NCBI RefSeq assembly: GCF_033958435.1
Contig: NC_134141.1
Coordinates: forward strand, 98,745,001 to 98,809,000
Length of the DNA: 64,000 nt
Reading direction: 5' to 3'
DNA from: Carettochelys insculpta
Lineage: Eukaryota > Chordata > Testudines > Carettochelyidae
In this document: piece after piece, positions 1 to 11,594 of the stretch
Position numbering within the stretch: position 1 is the stretch's first letter
Layout: every line of letters begins with the position of its first letter
The notes under the pieces: model-generated
The model's input: only the letters and a program-made list of their open reading frames with translations
Databases searched by the model: none
What the model was told of the DNA's origin: nothing
Program-made: the position numbers and the translations under genes

Positions 1-1181
1 CTTTGGTCTGTCAGCCTTAGTAGGAGATAAACATCAGCCTGAGATGTCCCTGCTTCCACTTCTGATAAAAAAGAACCCATAAAATATGTAGATCAGCACT
101 ACTCTAACAGTAAACCAGTAAAATCTCTCACCCCCTCCTCAAAACCCCTTACTTCCTGTAGTAGGATTTTTAAAATATTTATGTTCTTATTTCTACATGG
201 AGCACAAGGCTATTATGCTTTGCAGCTGACATCGTGTAAAGCCAGAAGCATCTGGCTAGCAGCACAGAATGAAAGCAAGTTGATAAATTATTGATTTACA
301 TAAATCAACACCCTTTAAATATTGGTCTTTTGAAGGAAAAAAGCTTTTGTGTTATTTCAAGTTGAAAAGTGTTAAGATAATAAACACTGAATCAGCTGCA
401 TTGTGATTTTTGGTCCCTCTCACAGGTACCAAATATATCTCTGTGATCAATTTCCACGGTCTTGAGGGACAGCCTTAATAGACAGAAATGCTTCACTTGA
501 TGGTCTCCTACTTGTTCAGCTCTAAATCTGTCTTCGTGCATAGTATGTTCTCTGCCTCAGTTAACATGAAACTAAAACAAAAAAAGTAAAAATAAAATTA
601 AAAAACTCAAAGCTTATAACAAAGCTAAGGGCCTTTGGCACAAAGGGCCTTAACCTGCAGAGTGCTGAGTGTCTCCTGAATAACCCCAACTTCCATTGAC
701 CTCAACAGGAGTTGAGAGTACTCAGCACCTGACAGGAATTGCTCCTTTCCTTTAGTCATATATCCACATCATTCCACTTCCTTTTTGTATCTAGACAAAA
801 TTTATGTGCTTTGGGTTAACATGCCTTGTCTAGAGGTGCTATTGACATGCGACTCTTGGAGTTAGGACCATAACAATTTGCAGTTTGTATATAAAAGAGA
901 TAACACAACCAAAAGCAGAATTCAAGCTCTAGAGATGATACCAGAGAGAGAAGGCAGGTGAGGTAATATCTTTTACCAGGTGAATGTCTGTTGGTGTAAG
1001 AGAGACCAGCTTTTAAGTGTGTTTTCCTGCAGAGGGAAAAGTCTCCAGTTTCTGGGAGACAGAAGGACGCTACAGTGCTACAAAGCTGCTGTGTAGACAT
1101 AGAGGCACTCACTTACATATCTGGACCCTGCAGGTATGTCTTAATTCTGTTTGCCTAAGCCATGCCACGCTAGCTACACTA
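1..1181. other. gene-free AT-rich DNA
   Basis: No coding region, RNA gene or clear mobile element is visible. Open frames are short and lack recognisable domains. Around 640-745 a stretch about ordering and scoring of the 'tcaacaggagttgagag / ctcagcacctgacagg' kind resembles the tail of an old dispersed SINE that I know from reptile DNA, but it is too decayed to name. Confidence 0.6.
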
Positions 1182-1370
1182 CGGGCTGAACCTCTCTAAT
1201 CCGGCACCATTGGGACCTGACCACTGCTGTACAAGGGAATTTGTTGTACCACAGGAGGTCAATATTACCTATCAGCATTATCAACACCTCTACTGTGTGC
1301 TAGGCTCTTAGAAGACATTCAGGGGTAAATTGTTGCTCAATAACAGCATAGAATACTGAGAGCCATGACA
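1182..1370 (-). repeat. Tigger-like (Tc1/mariner) MITE, one end only
   Basis: One terminal repeat, GGGCTGAACCTCTCTAATCC, follows a TA at 1180-1181. The body matches the complete copy at 45990-46308 in reverse orientation, through the shared stretch around 'gaatgtcttctaagag'. The far end is missing. TA target sites and this terminal sequence fit pogo/Tigger elements of the Tc1/mariner superfamily. It has no coding capacity. Confidence 0.7.
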
Positions 1371-1794
1371 TGAGAAAAACCTTATTCTGCAAATATATAC
1401 ATGTATATAGTGTGAAACCTTATTCATTCTTTTACAGCAGCAAATATTTGAATACATTTCAAACAAATGAGTTAATTTTATTCTTTCCACATAATAACTT
1501 TGGATTAAATTCTGCCTCAATCTCCCACAGAAATCCAAAGGAGTTGTACCCAAGTAGCTGTGGGTAAAATTAAACATGTTGTATCAAGTTTACACGTAAC
1601 AGACTGACTTTTAGTATGTTTTTCTGTTGCTTCAAGAATTACTCCTGTTTTAAGGTTTAATCACGAGCCCATTTGAACTGCTTACCTGGAACCCTCCCTA
1701 TACAGATCTCTTCCTCCCCACCTGTACAGTTGAATTCCCCAGTTCCCTGGAAGCACTGATAAGGCAAAGACTATTCCCTGCTACAAGTAGTTGA
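1371..1794. other. gene-free AT-rich DNA
   Basis: No gene or confident repeat is seen. A short piece near 1497-1565 resembles an old SINE tail but is too weak to call. Confidence 0.5.
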
Positions 1795-1962
1795 TAATCT
1801 GTTAAAATATCCGTAGTCTCAACCCTGGCCTACCAGGTTTCCATGAGCAAGTCATTTCACCCCTGTGTGCTTCAATTCCACTGTTTAAAATGTGGATAAT
1901 TTACTCGGAGGTCTGTGGATATAAAAAGCTATCTGCTAAATGACACAGCCAATATACACTTA
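1795..1962 (+). repeat. MIR-like SINE (CORE-SINE), decayed
   Basis: The order 'gagcaagtcatttcac', then 'tgtgcttcaattccac', then 'aaaatgtggataat' is the usual core of a MIR element in sense orientation. It is an old, inactive tRNA-derived SINE. The edges are approximate and the A and B boxes are not recognisable. Confidence 0.6.
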
Positions 1963-2335
1963 GATTAGAGTTAACAGAGCTTTGCTTAATGACTTTAAGA
2001 AACCCATGCTATATCACAGTTTGAGATTAATTAAAAGGTCACTGACATTTAAATCAGCAGGGGGATTTCAATAGATCAATTAATAAATGCAGTTTACAGC
2101 AGTAAATTAAACTTAACTAACTTACAATGACCCTGGCACCATTTAACTCTGTCGTGAGTGTGAACTCCTCTGAATTTCAGAGTTCTACATACGTGCTTGG
2201 GTGGGCACCTAAGGATCTTGATGTTTAACTTGGGAACATTCCAATCTGTACAACATGTCTGAGGAGGGGAGATTTTTGATCAGTGATGAGTAACCCTGGA
2301 TTCTGATTAGACAATAAGACTACTCCCTCTCTTCT

Positions 2336-2536
2336 CAGGGTACCTCTTCACTACAGGGAAGATTGACCCTGTCATGGTCAACCTTCTGGAGTTTGATTTA
2401 GCGTGCACGTTTACCTCCCATAGTGGAGATGGCACAGAAGTCTGAATTAAGGTTTGTCCACTCCAGCTATGTAATTAATGTAGCTGGACCTGTGTACCTT
2501 AATTCAACCTTCCACTGTAGCATAGACCTGCCCTCA
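2336..2536 (+). repeat. short MITE with inverted ends
   Basis: The left end (gggtacctcttcactac) and right end (tgtagcatagacctgccct) are imperfect inverted repeats about 200 bp apart. The interior has an 'agctatgtaattaatgtagctgga' type near-palindrome. The same interior motif occurs in the element at 52171-52408. This is a non-autonomous DNA transposon. A reading frame of 172 codons that crosses it (2423-2941) is treated as chance. Confidence 0.6.
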
Positions 2537-4149
2537 GTCTGCAAGCCTGTAAAGTTTCTCTGCTATCACCTTCCCTTGCAAACACTTCCCTGTGTAATAA
2601 AAGTAGTGGCTACTTGCACTGTCTTCACTGCTTGCCAACCTCAGTCAATTCTGGACACCCTCACAGTCTCTGCCTTGGCTCCAATGAAGACCAGCAACAG
2701 CCTCTCTTGCTCCCTGCTTAGTTCCAGCCGCAGCAGACTCAAAACAGTAGCTTCTAGCTTTCCACCAGTAGCTTACAAAGCTCCTCAAAGCAATTTCCAC
2801 TCACCTGACAAGGATCTCAGCCGTCCACCATATGCTCTGTCTCCTTCTCTTAGAAGCAAAAGGCTCTGTCTTTTCCAAGGCATGATGGGAGTTATAGTCA
2901 TCCCAGCAGGATTGGCATGCTCTGGACGCACTCCCAATTAAATCTAGCCCCTCTGTGCTTACCCACTGAACCAAAGACTAAGCATAAAATAAGAGACAAG
3001 AAATGAATACTGACAGGGGAATACAATAACACAAAATTGGTTAAAATGATCAATAGTGGTCTCAGTACCTCAGCAGCCTAGCTATACACAGGTTGGCTTT
3101 GATTTGGGTCTAGGAACAGGTAGCTCACTCACAAGTGGAGCCAGATTTTGTCGAAGTCTGTGCATTGGCCTCTTGTTTCCTAACATTTCTCATATTTATT
3201 GTGTTAGCAGATATTTTATTAATTATTCAGATGTCAGTGGTTCAGTGAAAGTCATACAGTAAGTATATATTTTTATGTTTGTTTAAATCTTGAAGAAGCT
3301 ATTAAATTTGAATTGGGTATTAGTAAATTTATAACATTAATGACTCCTTATGTGATATGTGCAAATACTTAAAGTAAATCCCAGTCTGCTAAACATCCAT
3401 TTGCACTCACATATGAACTGAGAAAATGATTTAAAAGCGTAAAGAGGATTTTTTTTTTCATAAACTGTTCTCCAGATGGAGGTTGTCAGCCAATCTCAGC
3501 ACAGTAAAGCTATAACTTCATTCTGCAGCAAAATGACTGCTATGAAATATAAGGTAGAGTTGATGATATAACTGACTGGTGATTTCTGTATAGCTTATTG
3601 CCCAAGTGCATCTGATCTCCATTCTAAGCCCAGCTTTCTTTTTTTAATTAATAAATATCTAGCTGTTCTTAGTCCCCTTTTCAATACAGTGCTCCTATTC
3701 ACATTTTAAACTGCAGTTATGCTTTAATAAGAATAAGATGGTTTTGGTTCATTTTATCTCATTCAGTAATATATTCTTATGTCTTTCTGTCCTGGTTCAG
3801 AAAAGTGTGCATATTATAAATCGTCCCCCGCACTCTACTTTTTATGTCAATTTTCACCAACATATTCAGCAAAATACAGAGAAATCCAGTGCTCCATGAG
3901 CATTGCAGTGGATATTAGGCTACACTGTAGCCTAAAGTTCAGCTAAACCTAGTAGTGGAAAACCCCAGGAGGGATATGATTTAAGTCTATTTGAATACAG
4001 GGAACAAAGATGCCCACAAGAACCTACTATGGCATCAAGACTCAGACTCGACTCCTGTGTAAGAAAGGTCTCAGAATTTCCTCACAATAATTCTCAGAGT
4101 GTAGTTTTGAGACATACATCAAAACATGATTTAAAAAATTGTCAACAAT
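2537..4149. other. gene-free AT-rich DNA
   Basis: No gene, RNA or clear mobile element is visible across this stretch. There are no recognisable splice-flanked open frames. Confidence 0.5.
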
Positions 4150-4982
4150 GAAGAATCCAGTGTGACTCTTGGTAGATTGTTAAATAGTTTCTGCTAGATT
4201 GAAGAGACCCATGCAGATACTGACAGAGAGTAGTCGAGTCATCCCTTAACCTTCTCTTTATTAAGCTAAATAGCTGGAACTCTTGGAATCTCTCACGATC
4301 AGGGAGATTTTCTAATTTTTCAATCATTTCCATGGCTCATCTCTGATCCCTCTCCAGTTTATCAAGATCTTCTGGAATTGTGGGCACCAAAACTGGATAC
4401 AAGTACTTATCAGCTGTCACACTTGTGCCATATACAAAGGTAAAATTATCTCTCTGCTCCTACTCAGGATTCCCATTTAGGCATCCCTGTATTGCATTGG
4501 CTCTTTTGGGCACGTCTCATGGGGAACTCATGTTCATCTTCAATTTCAGAGTCACTAATGTCCAGAATAGAGTCCTGCATCCTCTAATTATGACCTACAT
4601 TCTGTGGTTCTAAATTTACATTTAACTGTTATTAAAAGGTGCAATGTTTGATTGCACCCTGGGTACCAAGAGATCCAGATCACTCCAAATGAGTGACCTG
4701 TCCTTTCCCATACTTACCACTCCCCCAACTTTTGTGTCAGCTGAAAACTGTACCTATGGCAGTTTTGCTTTCTACTAGATCATTGATAAAAATATTAAAG
4801 AGCATAGAGCAAAGAACCAGTCCAAGCAGAACCCCATAGGAAACATACCTGCTTCATGATACTTTCCCATTTGCAGTTATGTTTTGAGACTTACCAGTTC
4901 ATAAGTTTTTAATCCAATTAGTGATTTCCATGTTAATTGTATAGCTTTCTACTTTTAATCAAAATATCATATGCTACCCTTA
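4150..4982 (-). repeat. CR1-like LINE, 3' part, antisense
   Basis: Read on the minus strand, this is the 3' region of a CR1-like non-LTR retrotransposon: the end of reverse transcriptase decays into 3' untranslated sequence. Recognisable plus-strand phrases include 'gtgggcaccaaaactggatac' and 'actcccccaacttttgtgtc', standard for this family in reptiles. The copy continues at 8934 beyond the Harbinger insertion. TTA at 4980-4982 is the left target duplication of that insertion. Stops and small indels are frequent, so it is dead. Confidence 0.75.
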
Positions 4983-5418
4983 AGCCGCGTCTACACGAGC
5001 CGGCTACTTCGAAGTAACCGCGCCAACTTCGAAATAGCGCCCGCCACGTCTACACGTGGTAAGCACTATTTTGAAGTTGAAATCGACGTAAGGCGGCGAG
5101 ACATCGAAGTCGCTATCCCCATCAGGAGATTGGAATAGCATCCTACTTCGACATTGAACGTCGAAGTAGGGCACGTGTAGACAATCCGCGTCCCGCAACA
5201 TCGAAAGACCGGGGTCCACCATGGCGGCCATCAGCTGAGGGGTTGAGAGACGCTCTCTCCAGCCCCTGAGCTCTATGGTCGCCACGTGCAGCAGCCCCTT
5301 CAACCTCCCCGCCCCCTGCATTCCTGTGCAGGAAGCTGAGAGCTCATGCAGGCGGCAGCACTGCCACGTGGCCAGCCTGCATGCCCCTCTGCAGCCCCAG
5401 TCCACCACCCCCGCAGCG

Positions 5419-6866
5419 ATGGCCACTCACCAGCCCCCCAAGCGCCCCCAGGGCACCCCCCTCAAGGGGAGCCAGGGCTCCCAGCCAGCCAGCCAGCCAG
5501 CCAGGGAAGAGGCAGTGGGGCCCCTCCTGGATGAAGACTGAGATCCAGGACCTGCTGGGGCTCTGGGATGAGGAGTAGGTGCTCCAGGTAATGTGGAGCA
5601 AGAGGCGTAATGCAGATGCGTTTTCTCGGCTGGCCAAGGGCCTGACTGCCCGGGGTCACCCTGCCCGCACTCCTGACCATGTCAGGAGTAAAGTTAAGGA
5701 GCTGCGGCAGGGTTACGCCCTGGCCCAGGATGCAGCCAGCCGATCTGGGGCCGCCCCCACCACTTGCCCCTTTTACAGGGAGCTCAGGGCCATCCTGGGC
5801 CCCCGGTACACCTCCTCCCCCCCGGCCACTCTTGAAACATCGGCCGACAAGCCCCAGCAGGCCCTGGAGATGGAGTCCACCCCGGAGGCAAGCCCTGCAC
5901 CCCAGAGGCCCCCCCAGGCGCCCACCCCAGATCACCATCCTGTCCCGGAGCTCCAGCAGGGCGTCCGCCCAGAGGGTGTCTCCCGACTGTGGGAGCAGAC
6001 CGTCAGGTATGTACACCCCCAGTGCACACCCCTGGTGTTAAGGGGCAGGGACAAGAGACATCACCAGGGCCCTCCACATGCCCAGATGACCATGGCCCCA
6101 AGGACAGCAGTGGCATGTCCCTCAGAAGAGTGCATCAGCCCCTGCCCCCCAGCAGGACAGCGTCATGCCCCATCCCTGGGGATGGGGGGAGCAGAACCTA
6201 GGGTCCCCTGGAGGTGGGGGACACCCAAAAGCAGCAGCATCTCCCGGGGACAAGGATGGGGAACCAGCAGCAGAGGGGTGGGGGGACAAGGCCCATGGGT
6301 CACGGCCCACACTAATGGCTGTCTCCACTCTTCTTCACCCCTGTGTTCCACAGCTGCAGCATCGAAGGGCCCGGAGAGCGCTGGCGAGGTGTCCGTGGTC
6401 CCGGAGAGCCTACCGGGGCCATACCAGGAGGCCAGCCCCTTGGCAGAGCACCGACCAGCCCCAGGATGGGGCCAACGGCGGAGCCACCCGAGGACGGCCA
6501 CGGACTCCCAGCTGCTCGCGACCCTCCGGCGTCAGCTGGAGGTGTCGGAGCAGTGCCTGCAGGTGGAGGAGCAGCGGCTGGAGCTACAAAAGTGAGCGCT
6601 GGCCTGGCGCCAGGAGGCTTGGGGGGCCTTCATGCGCACCTTCGAGCACATAGCAGAACACCTGGCCCCCCATGCCGCGCTGCCCACCGCTCCACCCGCC
6701 GCTCCGACCGCCGTCCACCACCCTGGGGCCTGCCACCGAGGGGGACCTGGGGCCTGCGGACCCCGGACAGCCGTATTTGCCGGTTCGCCCGGCCCCCACC
6801 CAGCCTCAGCCAGGGCTCAGGCCAAGGCGAGGGTCATGCCCTCCAACCCTGGGCGCCGGACATTAG
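5419..6866 (+). pseudogene. Myb/SANT-like DNA-binding protein of H1, broken
   Basis: This is the first gene of H1. In the superfamily this protein binds the transposon ends and carries the transposase to the nucleus. Exon 1 begins at MATHQPPKRPQG (5419), matching MASSQPPKRPQG in H2. The Myb-like helix region is recognisable (LLGLW, SKRRNADAFSRLA, VKELRQGYALA). Breaks compared with H2: a frameshift near a CCAG repeat at about 5485-5505; a TAG stop at 5576-5578 where H2 has a Glu codon; a further shift between about 5880 and 5990; a TGA at 6593-6595; and a last shift before the tail PYLPVRPAP, which ends at 6864-6866. The intron is 6007-6353 (CAG|GTATGT to CCACAG|CTGCAG), at the same place and phase as in H2. 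Confidence 0.8.
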
Positions 6867-7056
6867 GGGTGTGGGGCCGAGGACGTGGCCCCCCCCCTTT
6901 GTACATATCCCCCATTTGTAAATAGTTTGTGTTGGACCCCTGTTCTGTTCTGCTTCCTGCCCCCCCCATGTAAATAGTTCCCCCCTTTTTTTCTAAATAT
7001 ATATATATTTATTATTAATAAGAGAATGCACTGTTTGGTTACAAACTACATGTCCA

Positions 7057-7062
7057 TTTATT
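7057..7062 (-). promoter_or_regulatory. AATAAA poly(A) signal for H1 transposase
   Basis: The minus strand reads AATAAA about 110 bases beyond the transposase stop at 7170. The position fits a polyadenylation signal for the convergent gene. Confidence 0.5.
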
Positions 7063-7169
7063 TGCCAGAAAAGAGGGTGGGGGTGTGCTCTTGGGTGGTC
7101 TGTGGTGTGGCCGTGGGGGCAGGGAGTGTTGTGGAGGATGGGGGGGTGCAGTCGGTGGGCTGCCAGTGT

Positions 7170-8581
7170 TCACCCCGCAGCCTGGTCAAAATGGGCCCGC
7201 AGGGCCTCCCGGACCTGGATCCCCTCGGGGTCCACCTGGCGACTGGGGGCAGCGGGTGGCTTCACGTCGGCCCTGCCAGCCTCCACAGCCCAGCCCTGGA
7301 AGAAGGCCTCTCCCTTGCTCTCCACCAGGTTGTGGAGTGCACTGCACGTGCCCACAACCTGGGGGATGCTGGGGAGCCCTGCATCCAGCCGGGTGAGGAG
7401 ACACCTCCAGCACCCTTTGAGGCAGCTGAAAGTGCGCTCGACCACCTGGCATGCATGGTTCAGGCACGTGTTGAACCGCTCCTGGCTGGCTGTGAGATGG
7501 CCCCTGTAAGGGTGCATGAGCCAGGGCCGGAGGGGGTACGCCGCGTCTGCGACGATGCAGAGGGGCATGACGGTGTCCCCCACAGGGATCTCCCACTGGG
7601 GGATGTAGGTCCCCGCCTCCAGCTGGCGGCACAGGCCCGAATTTCTGAATAACCAGATGTTGTGGTTACTGCCAGGCCAGCCAACATATATGTCCAGGAA
7701 GTGGCCCCGGCTGTCCACCAAGGCCTGGAGGACCACGGAATGGTATCCCTTCCTATTGAGGAAGCATCCTCCGCTGTGCTCCGGGGCACAGATAGGGATA
7801 TGGGTCCCATCCAGAGCCCCAAAGCAATTTGGGAAGCACAGGCTGGCAAACCCCGTGATGGCAGCATCTGGGTCCCCAAGCCGCACGAGCCTGTGGAGGA
7901 GCAGGGCATTGATGGCGTGGACGACCTGCAGGGGAAGGACATAAGAAAGCACCAGTGAGGGGTGTGCAGGGTGTGTCTGGCCCTCCACCCCAGGGCTCCC
8001 TCCCCCAGGGCTCCCCCAGGGCTCCCCCCAGGCTCCCCCCTCCCGGGCTCCCTGCTCCGGGCTCCCCCAGGGCTCCCCCCCCGGGTCCTCTTACCTCCAT
8101 GAGGACAGCCCCGACGGTGGCCTTGCCCATGCCAAACTGCTGCCCTACGGATCGGTAGCTGTCTGGCGTGGCCAGCTTCCAGACAGCGATGCCGACCCAT
8201 TTCTCGACTGTGAGGGCACGTCGCATGGAAGTGTCCTGGTGCCGTAAGGCAGGGGTGAGCCACTGGCAGAGCTCCAGAAATGTCTGCCGGCTCATGAGGA
8301 AATTCTTGAGCCAGCGCTCATTGTCCCACTCACTGAGCACCAGCCGCTCCCACCAGTACATGCTCATGGGGTAGCTCCACAGCCGGCGGCGTGTGCCGGG
8401 GGGCGGGGCGGAAGGCAGCAAGGTCTGGGGCTGCTTCCTCATCCCCTGGGGGCAGCTCCTCTTCCATGAATAAAAGGTGATCAGCTGCCTCCTGCATAGC
8501 ATTGAGCAGGGCAAGCATTGCTCCCGCAGGGGCGGGTGTGTGGACCTCTGGCTGCTGCTGCTGCTGCTGCTGGGGATCCAT
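7170..8581 (-). pseudogene. Harbinger DDE transposase of H1 (frameshifted exon 1)
   Basis: This is a nuclease of the DDE_Tnp_4 family that cuts and rejoins the transposon ends. Exon 1 (8581-8095) starts at MDPQQQQQQQP and includes the helix-turn-helix region (AIAVWKLATPDSYRSVGQQFG...). Its length of 487 nt is not a multiple of three: the start frame and the helix frame differ, so one frameshift lies between about 8514 and 8400. Intron 7926-8094 has GTAAGA and CTGCAG ends. Exon 2 (7925-7170) is open, 251 residues, with FGALDGTHIPI, VADAAYPL and, 36 residues on, the Glu of VERTF; these are the likely D, D and E. The usual SxHD motif reads SNHN here, a possible loss of a conserved residue. The gene is tail-to-tail with the Myb-like gene. 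Confidence 0.85.
7978..8090 (-). repeat. short tandem repeat in H1 transposase intron
   Basis: The intron is filled with imperfect repeats of GGGCTCCCcc(cag), several copies in tandem. The matching intron in H2 (17967-18204) has a different C-rich sequence, so the repeat grew in this lineage. Confidence 0.7.
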
Positions 8582-8933
8582 ACTGCTTCGACGGGGTGTG
8601 CATGCCTGTGGCTCTGCAGACTGCGTGCTGTGCAGGCTGAGTGTGTCTGGGAGGGGCCCTTTAAGGGAGCGGTTTGCTGTTGCCCCGGAAGTGCTAGTCC
8701 ACCCTGTGACCCTGTCTGCAGCTGTTCCTGGCACCCTTATTTCGATGTGAGCCACTGTGGTGTGTAGACGCTCCCCTGCAGTGCCTACTTTGATGTAGTG
8801 CTGCCGAACGTCGATGTTGAACGTCGATGGCACCAGCCCTGGAGGATGTGTAGATGCTATTCATTGAAATAGCTTATTTCGATTTCGCTACATTGAAATA
8901 AGCTATTTTGATGTAGCCCGTGTAGATGTAGCT

Positions 8934-10080
8934 TTACAGAAGTTTCAGTAGATTTCACCAATACCTTTACCAAGTAAATTTGTAATCTCATTACAGAAAA
9001 AAAAATCCAGTTAGTTTGAAATATATTTTCCATTAAGCCATTTGATTTGAATTAGTTACTTAACCCTCTTTTGAGCCTTTATTTATTGAGTCCAGTGTCA
9101 GCTGCTCCATTATCTTTCCCAGAACTGACATTAAGATGAGAGGCCCAAACTTACCCAGGTCATCCCTTTTACCCTTTTTAAAACCTGACACGTTACCTTT
9201 TTTCTGGCTTTCTGGAACTTTCTCAGTGCTCCAAGACTTATTGAAAAACAATATCAATTGTACAGGGAATCTTCAGCCAGCTCTTTCAAAACTTTTTTTA
9301 TGCAAATTAGCCAGATCTGTGGACTTAAACATATCTGTCTTCAGTAACTTCTATTTAATATCCCCTAGAAATATTAGTGAAATGAAGAATGTTATTATCA
9401 TGTGATGCACCTATATCATCTTTTTCCTCCCAGATACAGAACATTATTATTATTATTTATAATTCTACTATTTCTATCTAGTAATGGACTAATCTCTTTA
9501 TCACCATTCTTTTTGTCCTAATATATCTTTTTCATGTTTTTCAGTACTTCTTATTGTCATTTATTCTTCTGGCTACGTATTTCTCCATGTATTCTCTTGC
9601 ACTTTTTTACAGTTGCTAACTTCTAATTTATTTTCATTAATACTAACTAGTCTTTTCTTCCTGTATGTATATAAAGTGTACTATTTTTATAGCTGCCTTC
9701 ACTTCTCCTCTGAACCAAATCATTATTTTTAACCAATAAAGCCATCTTTCTCAATTGTTGGTGTTCTTCAATGATTTCCAGTTAACAGTCATATTTTTCT
9801 GATTACTTTCTTCCTCCCAGCTGATTCAGCTCCTAATTATTTTCAGCTTTGTGATACTGGCCCTATTCTAGCACGAACTACATATGGTGCTGGCCTGGAC
9901 TTCATTCTGCTTGTCCATTACAATTGTGATCATGTCATGATTACTAGTACCAAAGCTACTATTAATTTTTAGTTCTGTGGCCACGTCCTCTTTATCTTTT
10001 AAGTCAATGTCTATTAAAGATTTCCTGTGCTGGCTGACACACTTTTGGAGTTAGGATAAAGATTCAGGTCACACCATATT
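8934..10080 (-). repeat. CR1-like LINE, RT part, antisense (continuation)
   Basis: This is the 5' side of the same LINE as 4150-4982. On minus, the frame at 9257-9060 reads a reverse transcriptase segment (VPESQKKGNVSGFKKGKRDD then IMEQLTLDSI), typical of the palm region of CR1 elements. Further plus-strand phrases such as 'agctgccttcacttctcctc' and 'ttcttcctcccagctgatt' extend it to about 10080. It has numerous stops and deletions. TTA at 8934-8936 is the right-hand target duplication of H1. Confidence 0.75.
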
Positions 10081-11594
10081 ATCTTTATTTGTATTTAGTA
10101 ATTCACTCTTATTGGGAATTGTTAGTGCTGAAAAGTAAAGCAAGGATGGCTGTCACCAAACTGCCAGCACCTTCCTGGCCTGATGAAAGAAATCTCCCAA
10201 ATCAGAAAAAGAGTCTCATTTTGCATTTGTTATTTTTAGGAACTTTAGACTGATTCACAAGAGTAGCAAGATTTGAGAAAGGAAGGAAGAAAACAAGACC
10301 AAAGCTGATACCTATGCTGACTGTTTAGAAGAATAGTGGTACAGAAAAAACAGTGATTTGGCTGAATTCAGAGCAGGAAATATGAAACCTTGTGTTCTTA
10401 GTGTGGTATTTCTCTTAAATCATGTGGGAGGAACTTATCAAAATATAGTCAGTACTACACTGCTGCTATTATCTCTGATCTCTGAAAGATAAGTGAACTA
10501 TCAAAAGTAAACCGAGCATATATCATTTGCCAATCTCTTGTAAATACACAATAAAATGTGTAGCTACCTGTTGTACATAGTTACTGTGTTCATCCACAGT
10601 GCATACCTAAGCCATGTACTCCTTTTGCTGTGGTCAATTTATATTTCATATCTTTTACCTTGGGATTTGCACTTGGGAGAAAAAGGGCTACTCAGTCCAT
10701 TAACTGATCTGAATTTATGATGATAAATCTCTTGATGTTCAGCCATGACAGGAATTACTCTGCTCTAATGAGTAATAAATGTGGATAAGTCATGTGTCCC
10801 TATGGATTACTTGGCCAGAAATTACATTTAGAAGAAGGCTAATTGTCTAAAATTTATCCAAATTCAATACAAATTTTATTGCCACTAATTGCCTTTCCAG
10901 GTTTTGCAGCATTAAGAATATTTAAATGTATTTGTCATAGCACTCTTGTGCATATGTAATGCATGAGAATAGCAGCAATTGCCATTCTGTTCAGGCATTT
11001 CAAGTATTTCTGTAATTTATCACTAAATCATTATGACTTGGAACACAATTTTCCATTTTTAATACCATAACAAATTATGTTTTGAAAATTGCATTAAGGT
11101 TTCTGTCATAAAACATGCCTTTACTATATTTGTTTTGTACTTTTGACATGCCTTAATTACCATGGTAGTGTTATAGGCAGGCAATACTATAATATAGCTA
11201 CATTTGCTAGGGCCACTGCTAGTTGAGTCAGCAGTGCCATTACAGACCTCCTTTTCCAGGTTTTTACAAATGCAGCCAAACACTTCACTCTGAGCTGAAA
11301 CTCAGCATGCAACATCTCCTAGATTTAATACGCGGTGTTAACAAAACACAAAAGAAGAGAACTTACATGTGCAGTGTCAGTTGTCCACGTGCTCTCTGTA
11401 TTGGTACTTACCTCTTCTATGGCACGATACCCTCCCTCAGAAGTTAAATGTGTACAGTTTAACAACCACTGCATATATTATACTGGTGCTATTGCTTATA
11501 AAATACTGGTCTAAAAGGTGTATTATGACATATAGTGAAAACAGAAGGCTCTATGAAGCTATAGCATCAAATTGTGCTTAAAAGATTATGATTG
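10081..11594. other. gene-free AT-rich DNA
   Basis: No gene or clear repeat is seen. Open frames here are at most 74 codons and show no domain. Confidence 0.5.

Larger units (their letters stand above)
4983..8933 (+). mobile_element. PIF/Harbinger DNA transposon H1, full length
   Basis: The left end AGCCGCGTCTACACG and the reverse complement of the right end (AGCTACATCTACACG) form terminal inverted repeats. The element is flanked by a 3-bp duplication, TTA at 4980-4982 and TTA at 8934-8936. It lies inside a CR1-like LINE whose usual sequence reads straight through this point, which confirms the boundaries. Inside are two convergent genes: a Myb/SANT-like gene on plus (5419-6866) and a DDE transposase on minus (7170-8581). 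Terminal regions are rich in 'tacttcgaagta' and 'aacgtcgaagta' type short palindromes, which may be protein-binding sites. Both genes carry disabling changes, so this copy is not autonomous. Confidence 0.9.

Noticed and set aside
2423..2941. 172-codon open frame on plus
   Set aside because: It begins inside a MITE, runs into unrelated DNA, and has no recognisable domain or splice context.
5004..5637. Several open frames on both strands at the left end of H1
   Set aside because: They are shadows of the GC-rich transposon terminal region and the Myb-like gene. The frame supported by comparison with H2 is the one starting at 5419.
7026..7652. 208-codon plus-strand frame opposite the transposase
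   Set aside because: It mirrors the transposase exon on the other strand, and the corresponding plus frame in H2 is also a mirror. There is no independent domain.
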